DNA from: Kitasatospora viridis
Lineage (GTDB): Bacteria; Actinomycetota; Actinomycetes; Streptomycetales; Streptomycetaceae
Assembly (NCBI RefSeq): GCF_007829815.1
Contig: NZ_VIWT01000002.1
Span: 248,001-312,000 of the forward strand
Length of the DNA stretch: 64,000 bases
Reading direction: 5' to 3'
Positions 50,211 through 58,866 of this stretch are shown one piece after another. The position numbers were made by a program, and so were the translations under genes. Below the pieces are notes generated by a model. It did not search any database. It was given only the letters and a program-made list of their open reading frames with translations, and was not told where the DNA came from. How positions within the stretch are numbered: the stretch's first letter is position 1; each line of letters begins with the position of its first letter.

Positions 50211-51443
50211 TTGTCGGTCACCCTGCTGGTGGTGGTGCTGGTCTGCGCCGTCGTGCGGCCGTGGGGGTGGCCGGAGGCAGTGGTCGCCGTCCCGGCCGCC
50301 GCCCTGGTGGTCGCCACCGGTGCCATCTCGCCGGCCCACGCCGCGGCCGAGGCCGCGCGGCTCGGCCCGGTGATCGGCTTCCTCGCCGCCGTGCTGGTGC
50401 TCGCCGAGCTCTGCGACGGCGAGGGCCTCTTCCACGCCTGCGGGGCCTGGATGGCCCGGAGCGCTGTGGGGCGGCCGCGCCGGCTGCTGGTGCAGGTGTT
50501 CGCGGTCGCCTCGGTGATCACGGCGGTGCTCAGCCTGGACGCCACGGTGGTGCTGCTCACGCCGGTGGTCTTCGCGACCGCCGCCCGGCTCGGGGCCCGG
50601 CCGAAGCCGCACCTGTACGCCTGCACCCACCTGTCGAACACCGCGTCACTCCTGTTGCCGGTCTCCAACCTGACGAACCTGCTGGCCTTCGCGGCCAGCG
50701 GGCTCGGCTTCACCCGGTTCGCGGCGCTGATGGCCCTGCCGTGGCTGGTGGCCATCGGGGTCGAGTACGTGGTGCTGCGGCGGTTCTTCGCGGCCGACCT
50801 GGACGCGGGCGCGCAGGCGCCGGCGAGCGGACCGGCACCCGAGATGCCGCTGTTCGCCCTGCTCACCGTCGCCGGCACGCTGGCGGGCTTCGTGCTCGCC
50901 TCGGCGATCGGGATCGACCCGGCCTGGGCCGCGCTGGCCGGTGCCCTGACGCTCGCGGTGCGGGCCCTGGCCCGCCGCCGCACCACCGTGACCGCCATCG
51001 GGCGGGCCGCCGCCGTGCCGTTCCTCGCCTTCGTGCTGGCGCTCGGGATCGTGGTGCGCGCGGTGGTCGACAACGGGCTCGCCTCCGGGCTCGCGCACCT
51101 CGTGCCGCACGGCACCGCGCTGCCGGCGCTGCTGGGCACCGCGGCCCTGGCGGCCGTCCTGGCGAACGTGATCAACAACCTGCCCGCCACCCTCGTGCTG
51201 CTGCCGCTCGCCGCCCCCGCCGGGCCCGGCGCGGTGCTCGCGGTGCTGCTGGGCGTCAACATCGGCCCCAACCTGACCTACGCCGGTTCCCTGGCCACCC
51301 TGCTCTGGCGGCGGATCGTGCGCGAGCACGACACCGACGTCCCGCTCGGCGAGTTCACCCGGCTCGGACTGCTCGTCGTGCCACCGGCGTTGCTGCTGGC
51401 TGTGGTAGCACTGTGGGGATCGCTGCGGATCGTCGGAGGGTGA
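50211..51443 (+). CDS. SLC13/ArsB-type membrane transporter (probable anion permease)
   Basis: The protein has about 410 residues and about ten hydrophobic helices. It shows the ion-transporter repeat features VLSLDATVVLLTPVVFATA, LSNTASLLLPVSNLTNLLAF and NVINNLPATLVLLPLA, ending with GVNIGPNLTYAGSLATLLW; these are the duplicated N-N-x-P hairpins of the ArsB/NhaD/SLC13 superfamily. The substrate (arsenite, sulfate or dicarboxylate) is unclear. TTG 50211 is a possible start, but a CTG at 50187 in the same frame has GGAG 6 nt upstream and would add LNTFVAEA, a sensible N-terminus. A UspA gene follows by 5 bp. Confidence 0.85.
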   Translation: MSVTLLVVVLVCAVVRPWGWPEAVVAVPAAALVVATGAISPAHAAAEAARLGPVIGFLAAVLVLAELCDGEGLFHACGAWMARSAVGRPRRLLVQVFAVASVITAVLSLDATVVLLTPVVFATAARLGARPKPHLYACTHLSNTASLLLPVSNLTNLLAFAASGLGFTRFAALMALPWLVAIGVEYVVLRRFFAADLDAGAQAPASGPAPEMPLFALLTVAGTLAGFVLASAIGIDPAWAALAGALTLAVRALARRRTTVTAIGRAAAVPFLAFVLALGIVVRAVVDNGLASGLAHLVPHGTALPALLGTAALAAVLANVINNLPATLVLLPLAAPAGPGAVLAVLLGVNIGPNLTYAGSLATLLWRRIVREHDTDVPLGEFTRLGLLVVPPALLLAVVALWGSLRIVGG

Positions 51444-51448
51444 GAGCC

Positions 51449-51943
51449 ATGGCCGTCGTGGTGTGGGTCGCCGAGGGCACCTGGCCCGCCTGCGTCGAGG
51501 CCGCCCGTGCGCACGCCGCGCAGGGCGCCGAGATCGTCCTGCTGCACGTCGCCGGCACCGAGGTGCCCGGGGTCGCGCACGGTGCGTTTGCCGGCCTGCT
51601 CGGGCGCGGGCACCCGAAGGGGCCGCAGCCGCCCGGGGGTTGGGGGAGCGATCCGGGCACCCGCCTGGAGGGCCTGGCCGCCGACTCCGCCCGGCAGCTG
51701 CTGCAAGCCGCCGCCGAGCTGCTGGGACGGCCCTGCGCGCAGCTGGCGCGGACCGGCCGGGTGGAGCGCGAGGTGGTGGCCGCCGCCGAGGGAGCCGACC
51801 TGCTGGTGCTCGCCCGGGACGGCGACCGCACCCACCTCGGGCCGCACAGCCTGGGCCCCGCCGGGCGGTTCGTGGTCGACCACGCGCCGTGCCCCGTCCT
51901 GCTGGTCTGGCCAGGAGCGGCACCAGCAGCGGCGCGGGCGTAG
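51449..51943 (+). CDS. Universal stress protein (UspA) domain protein
   Basis: The 164-residue alpha/beta protein reads AVVVWVAEGTWPACVEAARAH and EIVLLHVAG, ending GADLLVLARDGDRTHLGPHSLG and FVVDHAPCPVLLVW, a Usp fold with the C-terminal nucleotide-loop pattern. It is directly downstream of the transporter gene and likely co-expressed. Confidence 0.82.
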   Translation: MAVVVWVAEGTWPACVEAARAHAAQGAEIVLLHVAGTEVPGVAHGAFAGLLGRGHPKGPQPPGGWGSDPGTRLEGLAADSARQLLQAAAELLGRPCAQLARTGRVEREVVAAAEGADLLVLARDGDRTHLGPHSLGPAGRFVVDHAPCPVLLVWPGAAPAAARA

Positions 51944-51974
51944 CCGGCGGCCGGTCCGTGTGATCATGGTGCCC

Positions 51975-52340
<366 letters not shown>

Positions 52341-52352
52341 CGCAGCGTCGGT

Positions 52353-53273
52353 CTACGGCTCGATGACCAGCTTCCCCCGGGTGTGACCGGTGCGGCTGGC
52401 GTCGAAGGCCTCGGCCGTGCGCTCCAGCGGGAAGGTCTGCGCGACCTCGACGGTCAGCGCTCCCCGGTCGACGGCGGCGGCCAGTTCGGCCAGCTTGGCA
52501 CCGTCCGGGCGGACCCAGACCCAGTGGCCGCCGTGCTGCTCGACGCCCGGGTCGGCGATCGAGACGTGCCGGCCGCCGTCGGCGAGCACGGCCAGCGTGG
52601 TCTCCAGCTGGCCGCCGACGAAGTCCGCCACGGCCGTCACACCGTCAGGCGCCAGCGCCCGCACCCGCTCGATGAGGCCGTCCCCGTAGCTCACCGGCTC
52701 GCCGCCCAGCTCGCGGACGAACGCGTGGTTGCGCTCCGAGGCCGTGCCGATCACCCGGGCGCCGCGGTCCCAGCCGAGCTGCACCGCCAGGCTGCCCACG
52801 CCGCCGGCCGCGCCGTGCACCAGCAGCACGTCACCGGACCCGAGCTGCAGCCGGTCCAGGCTGCGCAGCGCGGTCAGGCCGGCCAGCGGCAGCCCGGCCG
52901 CCTGCGCCCAGTCGAGCGCGGCGGGCTTGCGCGCCACCGACGTGGCGGCGACGGCCACGTACTCGGCGAAGGTGCCGCCCTGCACCACGTCCTTGCGGGC
53001 GTAGGCCATCACCTCGTCGCCGGGCACGAACTCGGGCGTGTCGGGGCCGGTGCGGGCCACCACCCCGGCCACGTCCCAGCCGGGGACGACCGGGAAGACG
53101 GTCTCCATCATGCCGTCCAGGCCGCCGGCCATGACCTTCCAGTCGACCGGGTTGACGGCCGCCGCGCGGACCTGGATCAGCACCTCACCGGGTCCGACCT
53201 TGGGCTCGGCCACCTCGCCGTACCGCAGCTGCGAGTTGTCGGGGGCGTACGAGTCGTAGGTCACCGCGCGCAT
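52353..53273 (-). CDS. NADP-dependent quinone oxidoreductase-like MDR protein
   Basis: The 306-residue zinc-free medium-chain reductase starts MRAVTYDSYAPDNSQLRYGEV and has VPGWDVAGVV, GLPLAGLTAL and the cofactor motif LLVHGAAGGVGSLAVQLG (about 147-164). It resembles the Zn-independent quinone oxidoreductase / zeta-crystallin group. It is a single gene with start ATG 53273. Confidence 0.9.
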   Translation of the reverse strand: MRAVTYDSYAPDNSQLRYGEVAEPKVGPGEVLIQVRAAAVNPVDWKVMAGGLDGMMETVFPVVPGWDVAGVVARTGPDTPEFVPGDEVMAYARKDVVQGGTFAEYVAVAATSVARKPAALDWAQAAGLPLAGLTALRSLDRLQLGSGDVLLVHGAAGGVGSLAVQLGWDRGARVIGTASERNHAFVRELGGEPVSYGDGLIERVRALAPDGVTAVADFVGGQLETTLAVLADGGRHVSIADPGVEQHGGHWVWVRPDGAKLAELAAAVDRGALTVEVAQTFPLERTAEAFDASRTGHTRGKLVIEP

Positions 53274-53374
53274 GAACCAACCTCCAGGTCATCGGTGTAG
53301 TTGTCTGGCGCACCGTGCGGGCACCACCGGAAACGCTAGGCCGGGCAGGGACGCTCGGTGTACCCGACAGGCCG

Positions 53375-54328
53375 TCAGGGCACCAGCCGGTTGCCGCCGT
53401 CGAGCAGCGCGGCGACGTCCTTGCGCAGCAGCATCCGCACGCACCACCGGAAGTGGCCGTCCGCGCCCGCCGGGTCGTAGGCGTTGCTGGTGATCAGGGC
53501 GTAGGCCGCCCGGTGCAGGAGCAGCAGCTCCCGGGGGTAGCCGAAGCGGGCGACGAGGGCGTCGTCGAAGAGCGCCTCGGTCTCGCGGGCCCGGGGGCCG
53601 TACATGTCCACGATGCTCGCCGTCACGGCGGCGTCGAAGGCCGGGTCGCCGGGGGTGGTGAGGAAGCCGAAGTCGAGCAGCGCGGTGGGGCGCAGGTCCT
53701 CGTCGACCAGGATGTTCGCGGTGACCAGATCGCCGTGGACCAGGCCGTCCCGCCCGGCCGGCCGGGACCGCAGCAGCTGGCGGAGCCGCGCGACCCGGCG
53801 GTCCAGCCCGGGGACCTGACGGGCCAGCAGGTGGCCGAACCGGTCGAGCCGGCGGTCGATGAGGGCGATCAGTGCCTCGGCCCAGCCGGTCCGGCCGTCG
53901 CGCAGCGGCGCGGTCTCGTCGAGCACCGGCAGCAGGCCGAGCCGTTCGGGCGTGGGCACGGCGGCGAGCAGCGCGAGCACGTCGAGCACCCGGTCGACCA
54001 CCTCGGGGCCGGGCAGCTCGCCGTCCCGGCCCAGGGCGGTGGCGAGCGGACGTCCGGACAGCTCGTCCTCGACGGTGCACAGCCCGAGGCCGGTGGCGTG
54101 CACCGCGTGGATCCGCGGGGTGCGGAAGCCGAGCCCCTGCCCGGCCAGTTCGGCGCAGAACTCCTGGAGGCGGGCCAGCTCCGCGGCCGAGCGGTGCGCC
54201 CACACCTTGGCGACCAGGCCGCCGCCGAGCCGGTAGACGGCGCCCTCCATGCCGGCGGCCAGCGGCTCGGCGCCGGGGTGGCCGAGCCGGGCGAACTCGG
54301 CGAGCCACTTCTCGTCATGGTGTTGCAC
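53375..54328 (-). CDS. Aminoglycoside-phosphotransferase-like kinase
   Basis: The 317-residue protein has an N-terminal kinase lobe (GMEGAVYRLGGGLVAKVWAH with the ATP-binding Lys) and the catalytic loop GLVHGDLVTANILVDEDLRP, followed by LLDFGFLTTPGDPAFD (metal-binding Asp). APH-fold kinases phosphorylate antibiotics, choline, homoserine or sugars; the target is unknown. ATG 54328. It is 23 bp downstream of the lactonase gene on the same strand and may be co-transcribed with it. Confidence 0.85.
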   Translation of the reverse strand: MQHHDEKWLAEFARLGHPGAEPLAAGMEGAVYRLGGGLVAKVWAHRSAAELARLQEFCAELAGQGLGFRTPRIHAVHATGLGLCTVEDELSGRPLATALGRDGELPGPEVVDRVLDVLALLAAVPTPERLGLLPVLDETAPLRDGRTGWAEALIALIDRRLDRFGHLLARQVPGLDRRVARLRQLLRSRPAGRDGLVHGDLVTANILVDEDLRPTALLDFGFLTTPGDPAFDAAVTASIVDMYGPRARETEALFDDALVARFGYPRELLLLHRAAYALITSNAYDPAGADGHFRWCVRMLLRKDVAALLDGGNRLVP

Positions 54329-54351
54329 GGTTGCGCTCCGGGTGTTCGGTG

Positions 54352-55413
54352 TCAGACGGGCAGGACGGAGGTGGGCTCGGTGACTGCAAGGGGCGCGCCG
54401 GCGGGGGTCAGCGTCCCGGAGAGCGGGTCGCGGTGGAAGGCCGTGAGGGTGTCGGAGCCCTGGTTGGCGCAGAACAGCAGCCGCCCGTCGGGGGTGAGGG
54501 CGATGTCGCGGGGCCAGCTGCCGCCGCAGGGGACGGTGGTGAGCAGCTCGACCGACGCGCCGTCATCGTGCACGGCGTGCACGGCGATCGTGTCGTCGCC
54601 GCGGTTGGTGGTGTAGAGGAAGCGGCCGTCCGTGGACACCCGGACGGCGGCCGCGGAGTTGGCGTTCGGGGCGCTCGGGTCCTGGCGGGTCGTCAGCTCG
54701 CCGACGGGTTCAAGGTGGCCGGAGCGCGCGTCCCAGGTGCAGACGGTGAGGGTGGCGGAGAGCTCGTTGAGAACGTGGACGTGCCGGCCCGACGGGTGGA
54801 AGACGAGGTGCCGGGGGCCGCTGCCCGGCGGCAGCTGGGCCACCCGGTGCTCGCTGAGCCGGCCGGCGGCCGGGTCGAAGGCGAAGACGTGGACCCGGTC
54901 GGTGCCGAGGTCGGTGCAGAGCAGGAACCGGCCGTCCGGGGAGGGGGCGGCCATGTGCGCGTGCGGGGACTGATGCCGCTCGGCGGGAAGGCGGATGGTC
55001 TGCGACGGCCCGGCGGGGGAGACCAGGCCGTCGGCGTCGGTGGGGATGACCGAGAGGACGCCGTCGCCGTAGTGGGCCGCGAAGACGTGCGAACCGCCGG
55101 GGTGGACGGCGAGGTGGCACGGGCCCGCGCCGCCGCTGACGGCCGTGGCCGGCGGGCCCTGGAACCCGGTGCCGGAGTCGATCCGCAGGGAGAGGACCTG
55201 CCCGGCCTGCTCTTCCAGGACGGCGTGCAGCACCGCGCGCCTCGGATCGGCGGCCGCGTAGGACGGGCGGTCCACCGGCAGGGTGCTGAGGAGGGTCATG
55301 GCGCCGTCGCGGTCGTAGCGGACGGTGGACAGGCCGGCGCCGAGGGCGTGGGCGGGGGCGGCACTGCCGATGATCAGCGAGCCACCGGTCGTGGCGGTCG
55401 GGGGGCGGTTCAA
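54352..55413 (-). CDS. Seven-bladed beta-propeller lactonase (6-phosphogluconolactonase/YbhE family)
   Basis: The 353-residue protein is built of propeller blades with repeats such as GGAGPCHLAVHPGGSHVFAA, PSPDGRFLLCTDLG, PRHLVFHPSGRHVHVLNE and RDIALTPDGRLLFCANQGSD. Family members hydrolyse sugar lactones or sugar-phosphate lactones, which fits the lactone-based metabolism of the region. TTG 55413 is the likely start, preceded by AGGG; no signal peptide. Confidence 0.87.
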   Translation of the reverse strand: MNRPPTATTGGSLIIGSAAPAHALGAGLSTVRYDRDGAMTLLSTLPVDRPSYAAADPRRAVLHAVLEEQAGQVLSLRIDSGTGFQGPPATAVSGGAGPCHLAVHPGGSHVFAAHYGDGVLSVIPTDADGLVSPAGPSQTIRLPAERHQSPHAHMAAPSPDGRFLLCTDLGTDRVHVFAFDPAAGRLSEHRVAQLPPGSGPRHLVFHPSGRHVHVLNELSATLTVCTWDARSGHLEPVGELTTRQDPSAPNANSAAAVRVSTDGRFLYTTNRGDDTIAVHAVHDDGASVELLTTVPCGGSWPRDIALTPDGRLLFCANQGSDTLTAFHRDPLSGTLTPAGAPLAVTEPTSVLPV

Positions 55414-55467
55414 GTGGAGCCCTGCTCTCGTTCGTCGATTGCGTTCGCCGGGGTCCGGCGCTGCGAA

Positions 55468-55499
55468 CGGGCCTGCCGGATGACGATCCGGCAGGCCCG
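55468..55499 (-). terminator. Hairpin terminator of the GH29 gene
   Basis: CGGGCCTGCCGGAT-GACG-ATCCGGCAGGCCCG is a perfect 14-bp stem with a 4-nt loop, 19 bases after the GH29 stop. Confidence 0.8.
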
Positions 55500-55517
55500 C
55501 GGGTCGACCCGTCCGGG

Positions 55518-57920
55518 TCAGCTGCTGAACACCTCCATCGCGTAGAGCGAGTAGCTCCACTGGGTGGCGCGCGCGGTGCCGTACATCCGCACGTACCGCC
55601 CGGAGCCGGACAGGCCGCTGATGTTCTCCACCCCGCCGTTGCCGCTGGTGGTGGAGTAGAGGGTGGTCCAGGTGCTCGCGTCGTCGGAGACCTGGAGCTG
55701 GTAGGCCGTCGCGTGGGAGTACTCCCAGTTGAGGACCACGCGGCCGATGGTCTGGGTGGAGCCGAGGTCGACCTGGAGCCACTGCGGGTCGGAGAACTGG
55801 CTGGACCAGCGGGTGGTCGGATTGCCGTCGAAGGCGTTGGCCGCGACCAGTGAGCTGTTCTCGTTGGAGGAGGAGCTGGCGGGCCGGCCGAGTGCGAGGT
55901 CGCCGCCGGCCAGCGACGGGTCCAGGAACGCGCGGTCGTAGACCTCGAACGAGCGGATGGAGGCCCAGACGGCGTTGCTCAGCCCGCCGGTGACGGTCAC
56001 TCGGAGGTAGCGGGCCTGGGCGGTGAAGGTCAGGGCCTGCACCTGGGCGGCGGTGGTGTTGCCGGTCTGGTCGGTCAGGGGCGACCAGGTGGATCCGTCG
56101 GAGGATCCGTCGATCCGGAACTGGTAGGCGTTGTCCGGCTGTTCCCAGGCGAGCCGGACCCCGGTGAGCGAGCGCACCGAGCCGAGGTCGACCTGGAGCC
56201 AGTGGCGGGTGTTTCCGTCGGTGGCGCACCAGCGGGTGGAGGTGTCCCCGTCCACCGCGTTGGCGGCCCCGTTCCCCTGTCCGGTCTGGGCGCTGTCGGC
56301 GGTGACCGTGGCGCCGCGGGCGATGTCCGCCGGGACCACCGAGCGGTCGAAGACGATCGCGATGATCGTGTCGTCGGGGTAGCGGGTGCGGTCGATGCCG
56401 GTGACGGTGACGCTGTTCCCGCCGCTCGTGGCGAAGGAGAGCGAGTTCTTCGACACCACGTCGTACACCGCGGTGACCTTCGCGTCGCCCAGCGAGGGGG
56501 TGGTGAAGCTGCTGCCGCCGCTGTAGCCGGCCAGCAGGTGCGCGTAGACGGTCTGGTTGGCGAAGGTGAAGCCGTACTGGCCCTCCACCGGGTTCCACGG
56601 GCCGCCGCGGGTGCTGTAGAGCGCCTCGTGGTTGGCGCTCATGAACCCGCCGACCTGGCGCAGCACCGCCGCCTGCTTGCTCGGGACCGTGCCCGTCGCG
56701 TCCGGGCCGACGTTGACGATCACGCACATGTCGCGGACGAAGGCGTTGACGAAGACGGCCATGGCCGAGGAGAAGGACATCGCGACGTCGCCGTCGTAGC
56801 CCCAGGTCGTGCCGGAGATGCTGAACGCCTTCTGGACCAGGCGGCCGTACCGGATCGGGCCGGTCGAGACGTAGCCGCCCTCCTCCTCGTCGTAGTCGCC
56901 CTTCCACCCGGACCGCGAGTTGGAGACCGCGTTCGGCTGGTGCCGGCGCACCAGGCCGGTGAGCCCGAGCGGCTTGCCGGTGCCGGGCTCGGTCTCGCCG
57001 TACGCGGCGTCGACCAGCCAGCCGTTGCCGGGGTCGCGGTACTGGCCGGGCTCCCAGAAGAAGGACCCGGCCGCGTCGGTGCCCTGCTGCGCCAGCCAGC
57101 CGCCGTCCCACCAGAAGTCGTCGATCGCGCCGTAGTCGGTGACCAGCTCCTTGACGGACTGGTAGACCTCGTTCTTCATGGTGCGGGCGTTCTCGTGGTA
57201 GTCGAAGCCGGCCGGGTTGGTGCCCTCGTAGTTCCACGGGTACGGGCTGTTCGGCAGCACGCAGTCGGAGGTGAGGGCGGGGTTCGGCGGCGTCGCGCCG
57301 GAGACGTCGTAGTAGCCGGGGTAGCGCCAGTCGATGGGGGAGTAGTAGAGCCCGACCCGCAGGCCGGCCGCGCGCACGGCGTCCACGTAGCCCTTGACGA
57401 AGTCCGTGCCGGCGGGGAACGGGGTGTCGCCACTGGTCCAGGCGTTGGGGTGGCCGCTGGGCCACAGGGCGAAGCCCTCGTGGTGACGGGTGGTCAGCAC
57501 CACCTGGGCGGCGCCGAGATCGCTCGCCAGCTGGGCCCAGGCGGTGGGGTCGTAGGACTGGGACTGACTGGCGAAGGAGGCGGCGTAGTTCGCCCGGTAG
57601 GTGGTCGGCTGGGTCTTCGAGCTGAACATGTACCACTCGCCCTGGGCCGGCGCCGAGTAGACGCCCCAGTGGATGAACATGGCGAGCTTGTTGTCGCGCA
57701 TCCACTGGATCTTGCTGTCGGGCTGCTGCCAGGCCCCTTGGTCCAGCTGCGGGACGCGCAGCGGGACCAGGGGCAGCGGGTCGCCCTCGACCACTGGGGC
57801 CTCGGCCAATGCGGGTGTGGCTGCGGTTGCGGCTACTGCGCCGCCGGGGCCGATGGCGGCGGCGACGGTCGCAACTGCCAGACCGGTGAGCACACTTCGG
57901 CGGCTGATGGATCGTGACAT
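55518..57920 (-). CDS. Secreted GH29 alpha-L-fucosidase with two F5/8-type carbohydrate-binding domains
   Basis: The 800-residue protein starts with a Tat signal (SRRSVLTGLAVATVAAAIG). It has a GH29 TIM barrel (KLAMFIHWGVYSAPAQGEWY; LTTRHHEGFALWPS; nucleophile Asp272 in DDFWWDGGW) and a C-terminal beta domain. Two discoidin-like domains follow at about 545-665 and 675-800 (RGATVTADSAQTGQGNGAAN, ALGRPASSSSNENSSLVAANA) that bind glycans. It should release L-fucose from external glycans, supplying the pathway at 28-32 and 41-49 kb. ATG 57920 has GGAGCATCC upstream. Confidence 0.93.
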   Translation of the reverse strand: MSRSISRRSVLTGLAVATVAAAIGPGGAVAATAATPALAEAPVVEGDPLPLVPLRVPQLDQGAWQQPDSKIQWMRDNKLAMFIHWGVYSAPAQGEWYMFSSKTQPTTYRANYAASFASQSQSYDPTAWAQLASDLGAAQVVLTTRHHEGFALWPSGHPNAWTSGDTPFPAGTDFVKGYVDAVRAAGLRVGLYYSPIDWRYPGYYDVSGATPPNPALTSDCVLPNSPYPWNYEGTNPAGFDYHENARTMKNEVYQSVKELVTDYGAIDDFWWDGGWLAQQGTDAAGSFFWEPGQYRDPGNGWLVDAAYGETEPGTGKPLGLTGLVRRHQPNAVSNSRSGWKGDYDEEEGGYVSTGPIRYGRLVQKAFSISGTTWGYDGDVAMSFSSAMAVFVNAFVRDMCVIVNVGPDATGTVPSKQAAVLRQVGGFMSANHEALYSTRGGPWNPVEGQYGFTFANQTVYAHLLAGYSGGSSFTTPSLGDAKVTAVYDVVSKNSLSFATSGGNSVTVTGIDRTRYPDDTIIAIVFDRSVVPADIARGATVTADSAQTGQGNGAANAVDGDTSTRWCATDGNTRHWLQVDLGSVRSLTGVRLAWEQPDNAYQFRIDGSSDGSTWSPLTDQTGNTTAAQVQALTFTAQARYLRVTVTGGLSNAVWASIRSFEVYDRAFLDPSLAGGDLALGRPASSSSNENSSLVAANAFDGNPTTRWSSQFSDPQWLQVDLGSTQTIGRVVLNWEYSHATAYQLQVSDDASTWTTLYSTTSGNGGVENISGLSGSGRYVRMYGTARATQWSYSLYAMEVFSS

Positions 57921-57979
57921 GGATGCTCCGATCGCTCCTGGAACGCTCACGGCGGGACGGGCTCCGTGGGCCAGGTACA

Positions 57980-58039
57980 TGTATCGCGGCCGTTACGGCA
58001 CCATGTCAAGACGTTCGACGGCGATATATCGGATGTCTC
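57980..58039 (-). promoter_or_regulatory. GH29 promoter with upstream fucose-type operator
   Basis: On the minus strand TTGACA (58009-58004) precedes GATACA (57985-57980) by 18 nt; the transcript would start about 54 nt before the ATG. GATATATCGGATGTCTC (58023-58039), an imperfect copy of the ATACATCGGATGTAT palindrome, abuts the -35 from upstream. Confidence 0.6.
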
Positions 58040-58233
58040 GCGACCTCTGAGATCGTCGAACTCGGGTCGACGGAGTCGATTCGACTGTCCTTCGACAGCG
58101 CGCCTTCCGAGTTCGATCGGAAGAAAAAGGCTTGCTGAGCACGTGATCTGACGCTCAGTCAGCAACTGTGGGCGGCCACTGCGGCCCTTCCGTCCGTCCG
58201 GGCCGCGCGAGGTCGGCTGCTCGGCAGAGTGCG

Positions 58234-58252
58234 GATACATCGGATCGATATC
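58234..58252. promoter_or_regulatory. Second operator-like copy upstream of GH29
   Basis: GATACATCGGATCGATATC keeps the left half-site and the centre of the fucose-type palindrome; the right half is weaker. It lies 225 bp upstream of the GH29 promoter, near the end of the HxlR gene. The 348 bases between the two genes (57921-58268) contain no coding gene. Confidence 0.4.
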
Positions 58253-58268
58253 GGTACCTGGCTCGGCG

Positions 58269-58700
58269 TCACCCACTCGTGCTGCGCGCCGGCACCGGGG
58301 ATCCGGTGCCGGCGCGCAGTGTCGTCCCCCGCCGGTCGTACTCCTGCTGGTGGGCCCGGATCGCGTCCGTGTTGGCGAGGCTCCAGGCGTGCAGCAGGTT
58401 GTACGGCTCCAGCAGGGATTCGCCGAGCGGGGTGAGCGAGTACTCGACCCCGACGGGCGAGGTCGGCAGGACCCGGCGCACGATCATGCCGTTGCGTTCC
58501 AGCCGGCGCAGGGTCTGGGTCAGGACCCGCTGGGTCACGCAGTCGATGCGGCGCTTGATCTCGTTGAACCGCCGGGGCTCTTCGAGGACCCCCATGACCG
58601 TCATCGACCACTTGTCGGTGAGCTGGTCGATGATCGGCCGGCAGGCGTCCTCGGAGCGGGTGGCGTCGTCTGAGCGGTAAGGGTCAGGTTCGGTCGTCAT
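58269..58700 (-). CDS. HxlR-family transcriptional regulator
   Basis: The 143-residue winged-helix protein has the HxlR signature: ACRPIIDQLTDKWSMTVMGVL, FNEIKRRIDCVTQRVLTQTL, RRLERNGMIVRRV and VEYSLTPLGESLLEP. ATG 58700 has GGGGAA upstream. It lies beside the peptide cluster and could control it or an oxidative/thiol response (family members often sense thiols or aldehydes through cysteines; Cys20 is near the N-terminus). Its last codons overlap a 17-bp inverted repeat. Confidence 0.88.
   Translation of the reverse strand: MTTEPDPYRSDDATRSEDACRPIIDQLTDKWSMTVMGVLEEPRRFNEIKRRIDCVTQRVLTQTLRRLERNGMIVRRVLPTSPVGVEYSLTPLGESLLEPYNLLHAWSLANTDAIRAHQQEYDRRGTTLRAGTGSPVPARSTSG
58281..58318. terminator. 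Long inverted repeat overlapping the HxlR 3' end
   Basis: CTGCGCGCCGGCACCGG and its exact complement (58281-58297, 58302-58318) flank a 4-nt loop. It encodes the C-terminal RAGTGSPVPARS and probably also terminates transcription, since it ends 12 bases before the stop. Confidence 0.6.
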
Positions 58701-58866
58701 GGTTCCCCAACGTTCACGGGGCAGAGCAACACCCTTGTGCAGAAGCGTGAGTACCCCGGGATGCGCGTGATGTGCGTGCTGCGCATGATGCACGAATTGC
58801 ACGTGTCGCACGTGATGTGACCATGATGTTCGCGCTAACAACGACCTGTCAATCCCGCTCAGTCGG

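Noticed and set aside
58701..58866. CACGTG-containing repeats upstream of the HxlR gene as a defined operator
   Set aside because: Several overlapping imperfect repeats (GCACGTG, GCGCATGATGC) exist but no single palindrome at a promoter could be fixed.
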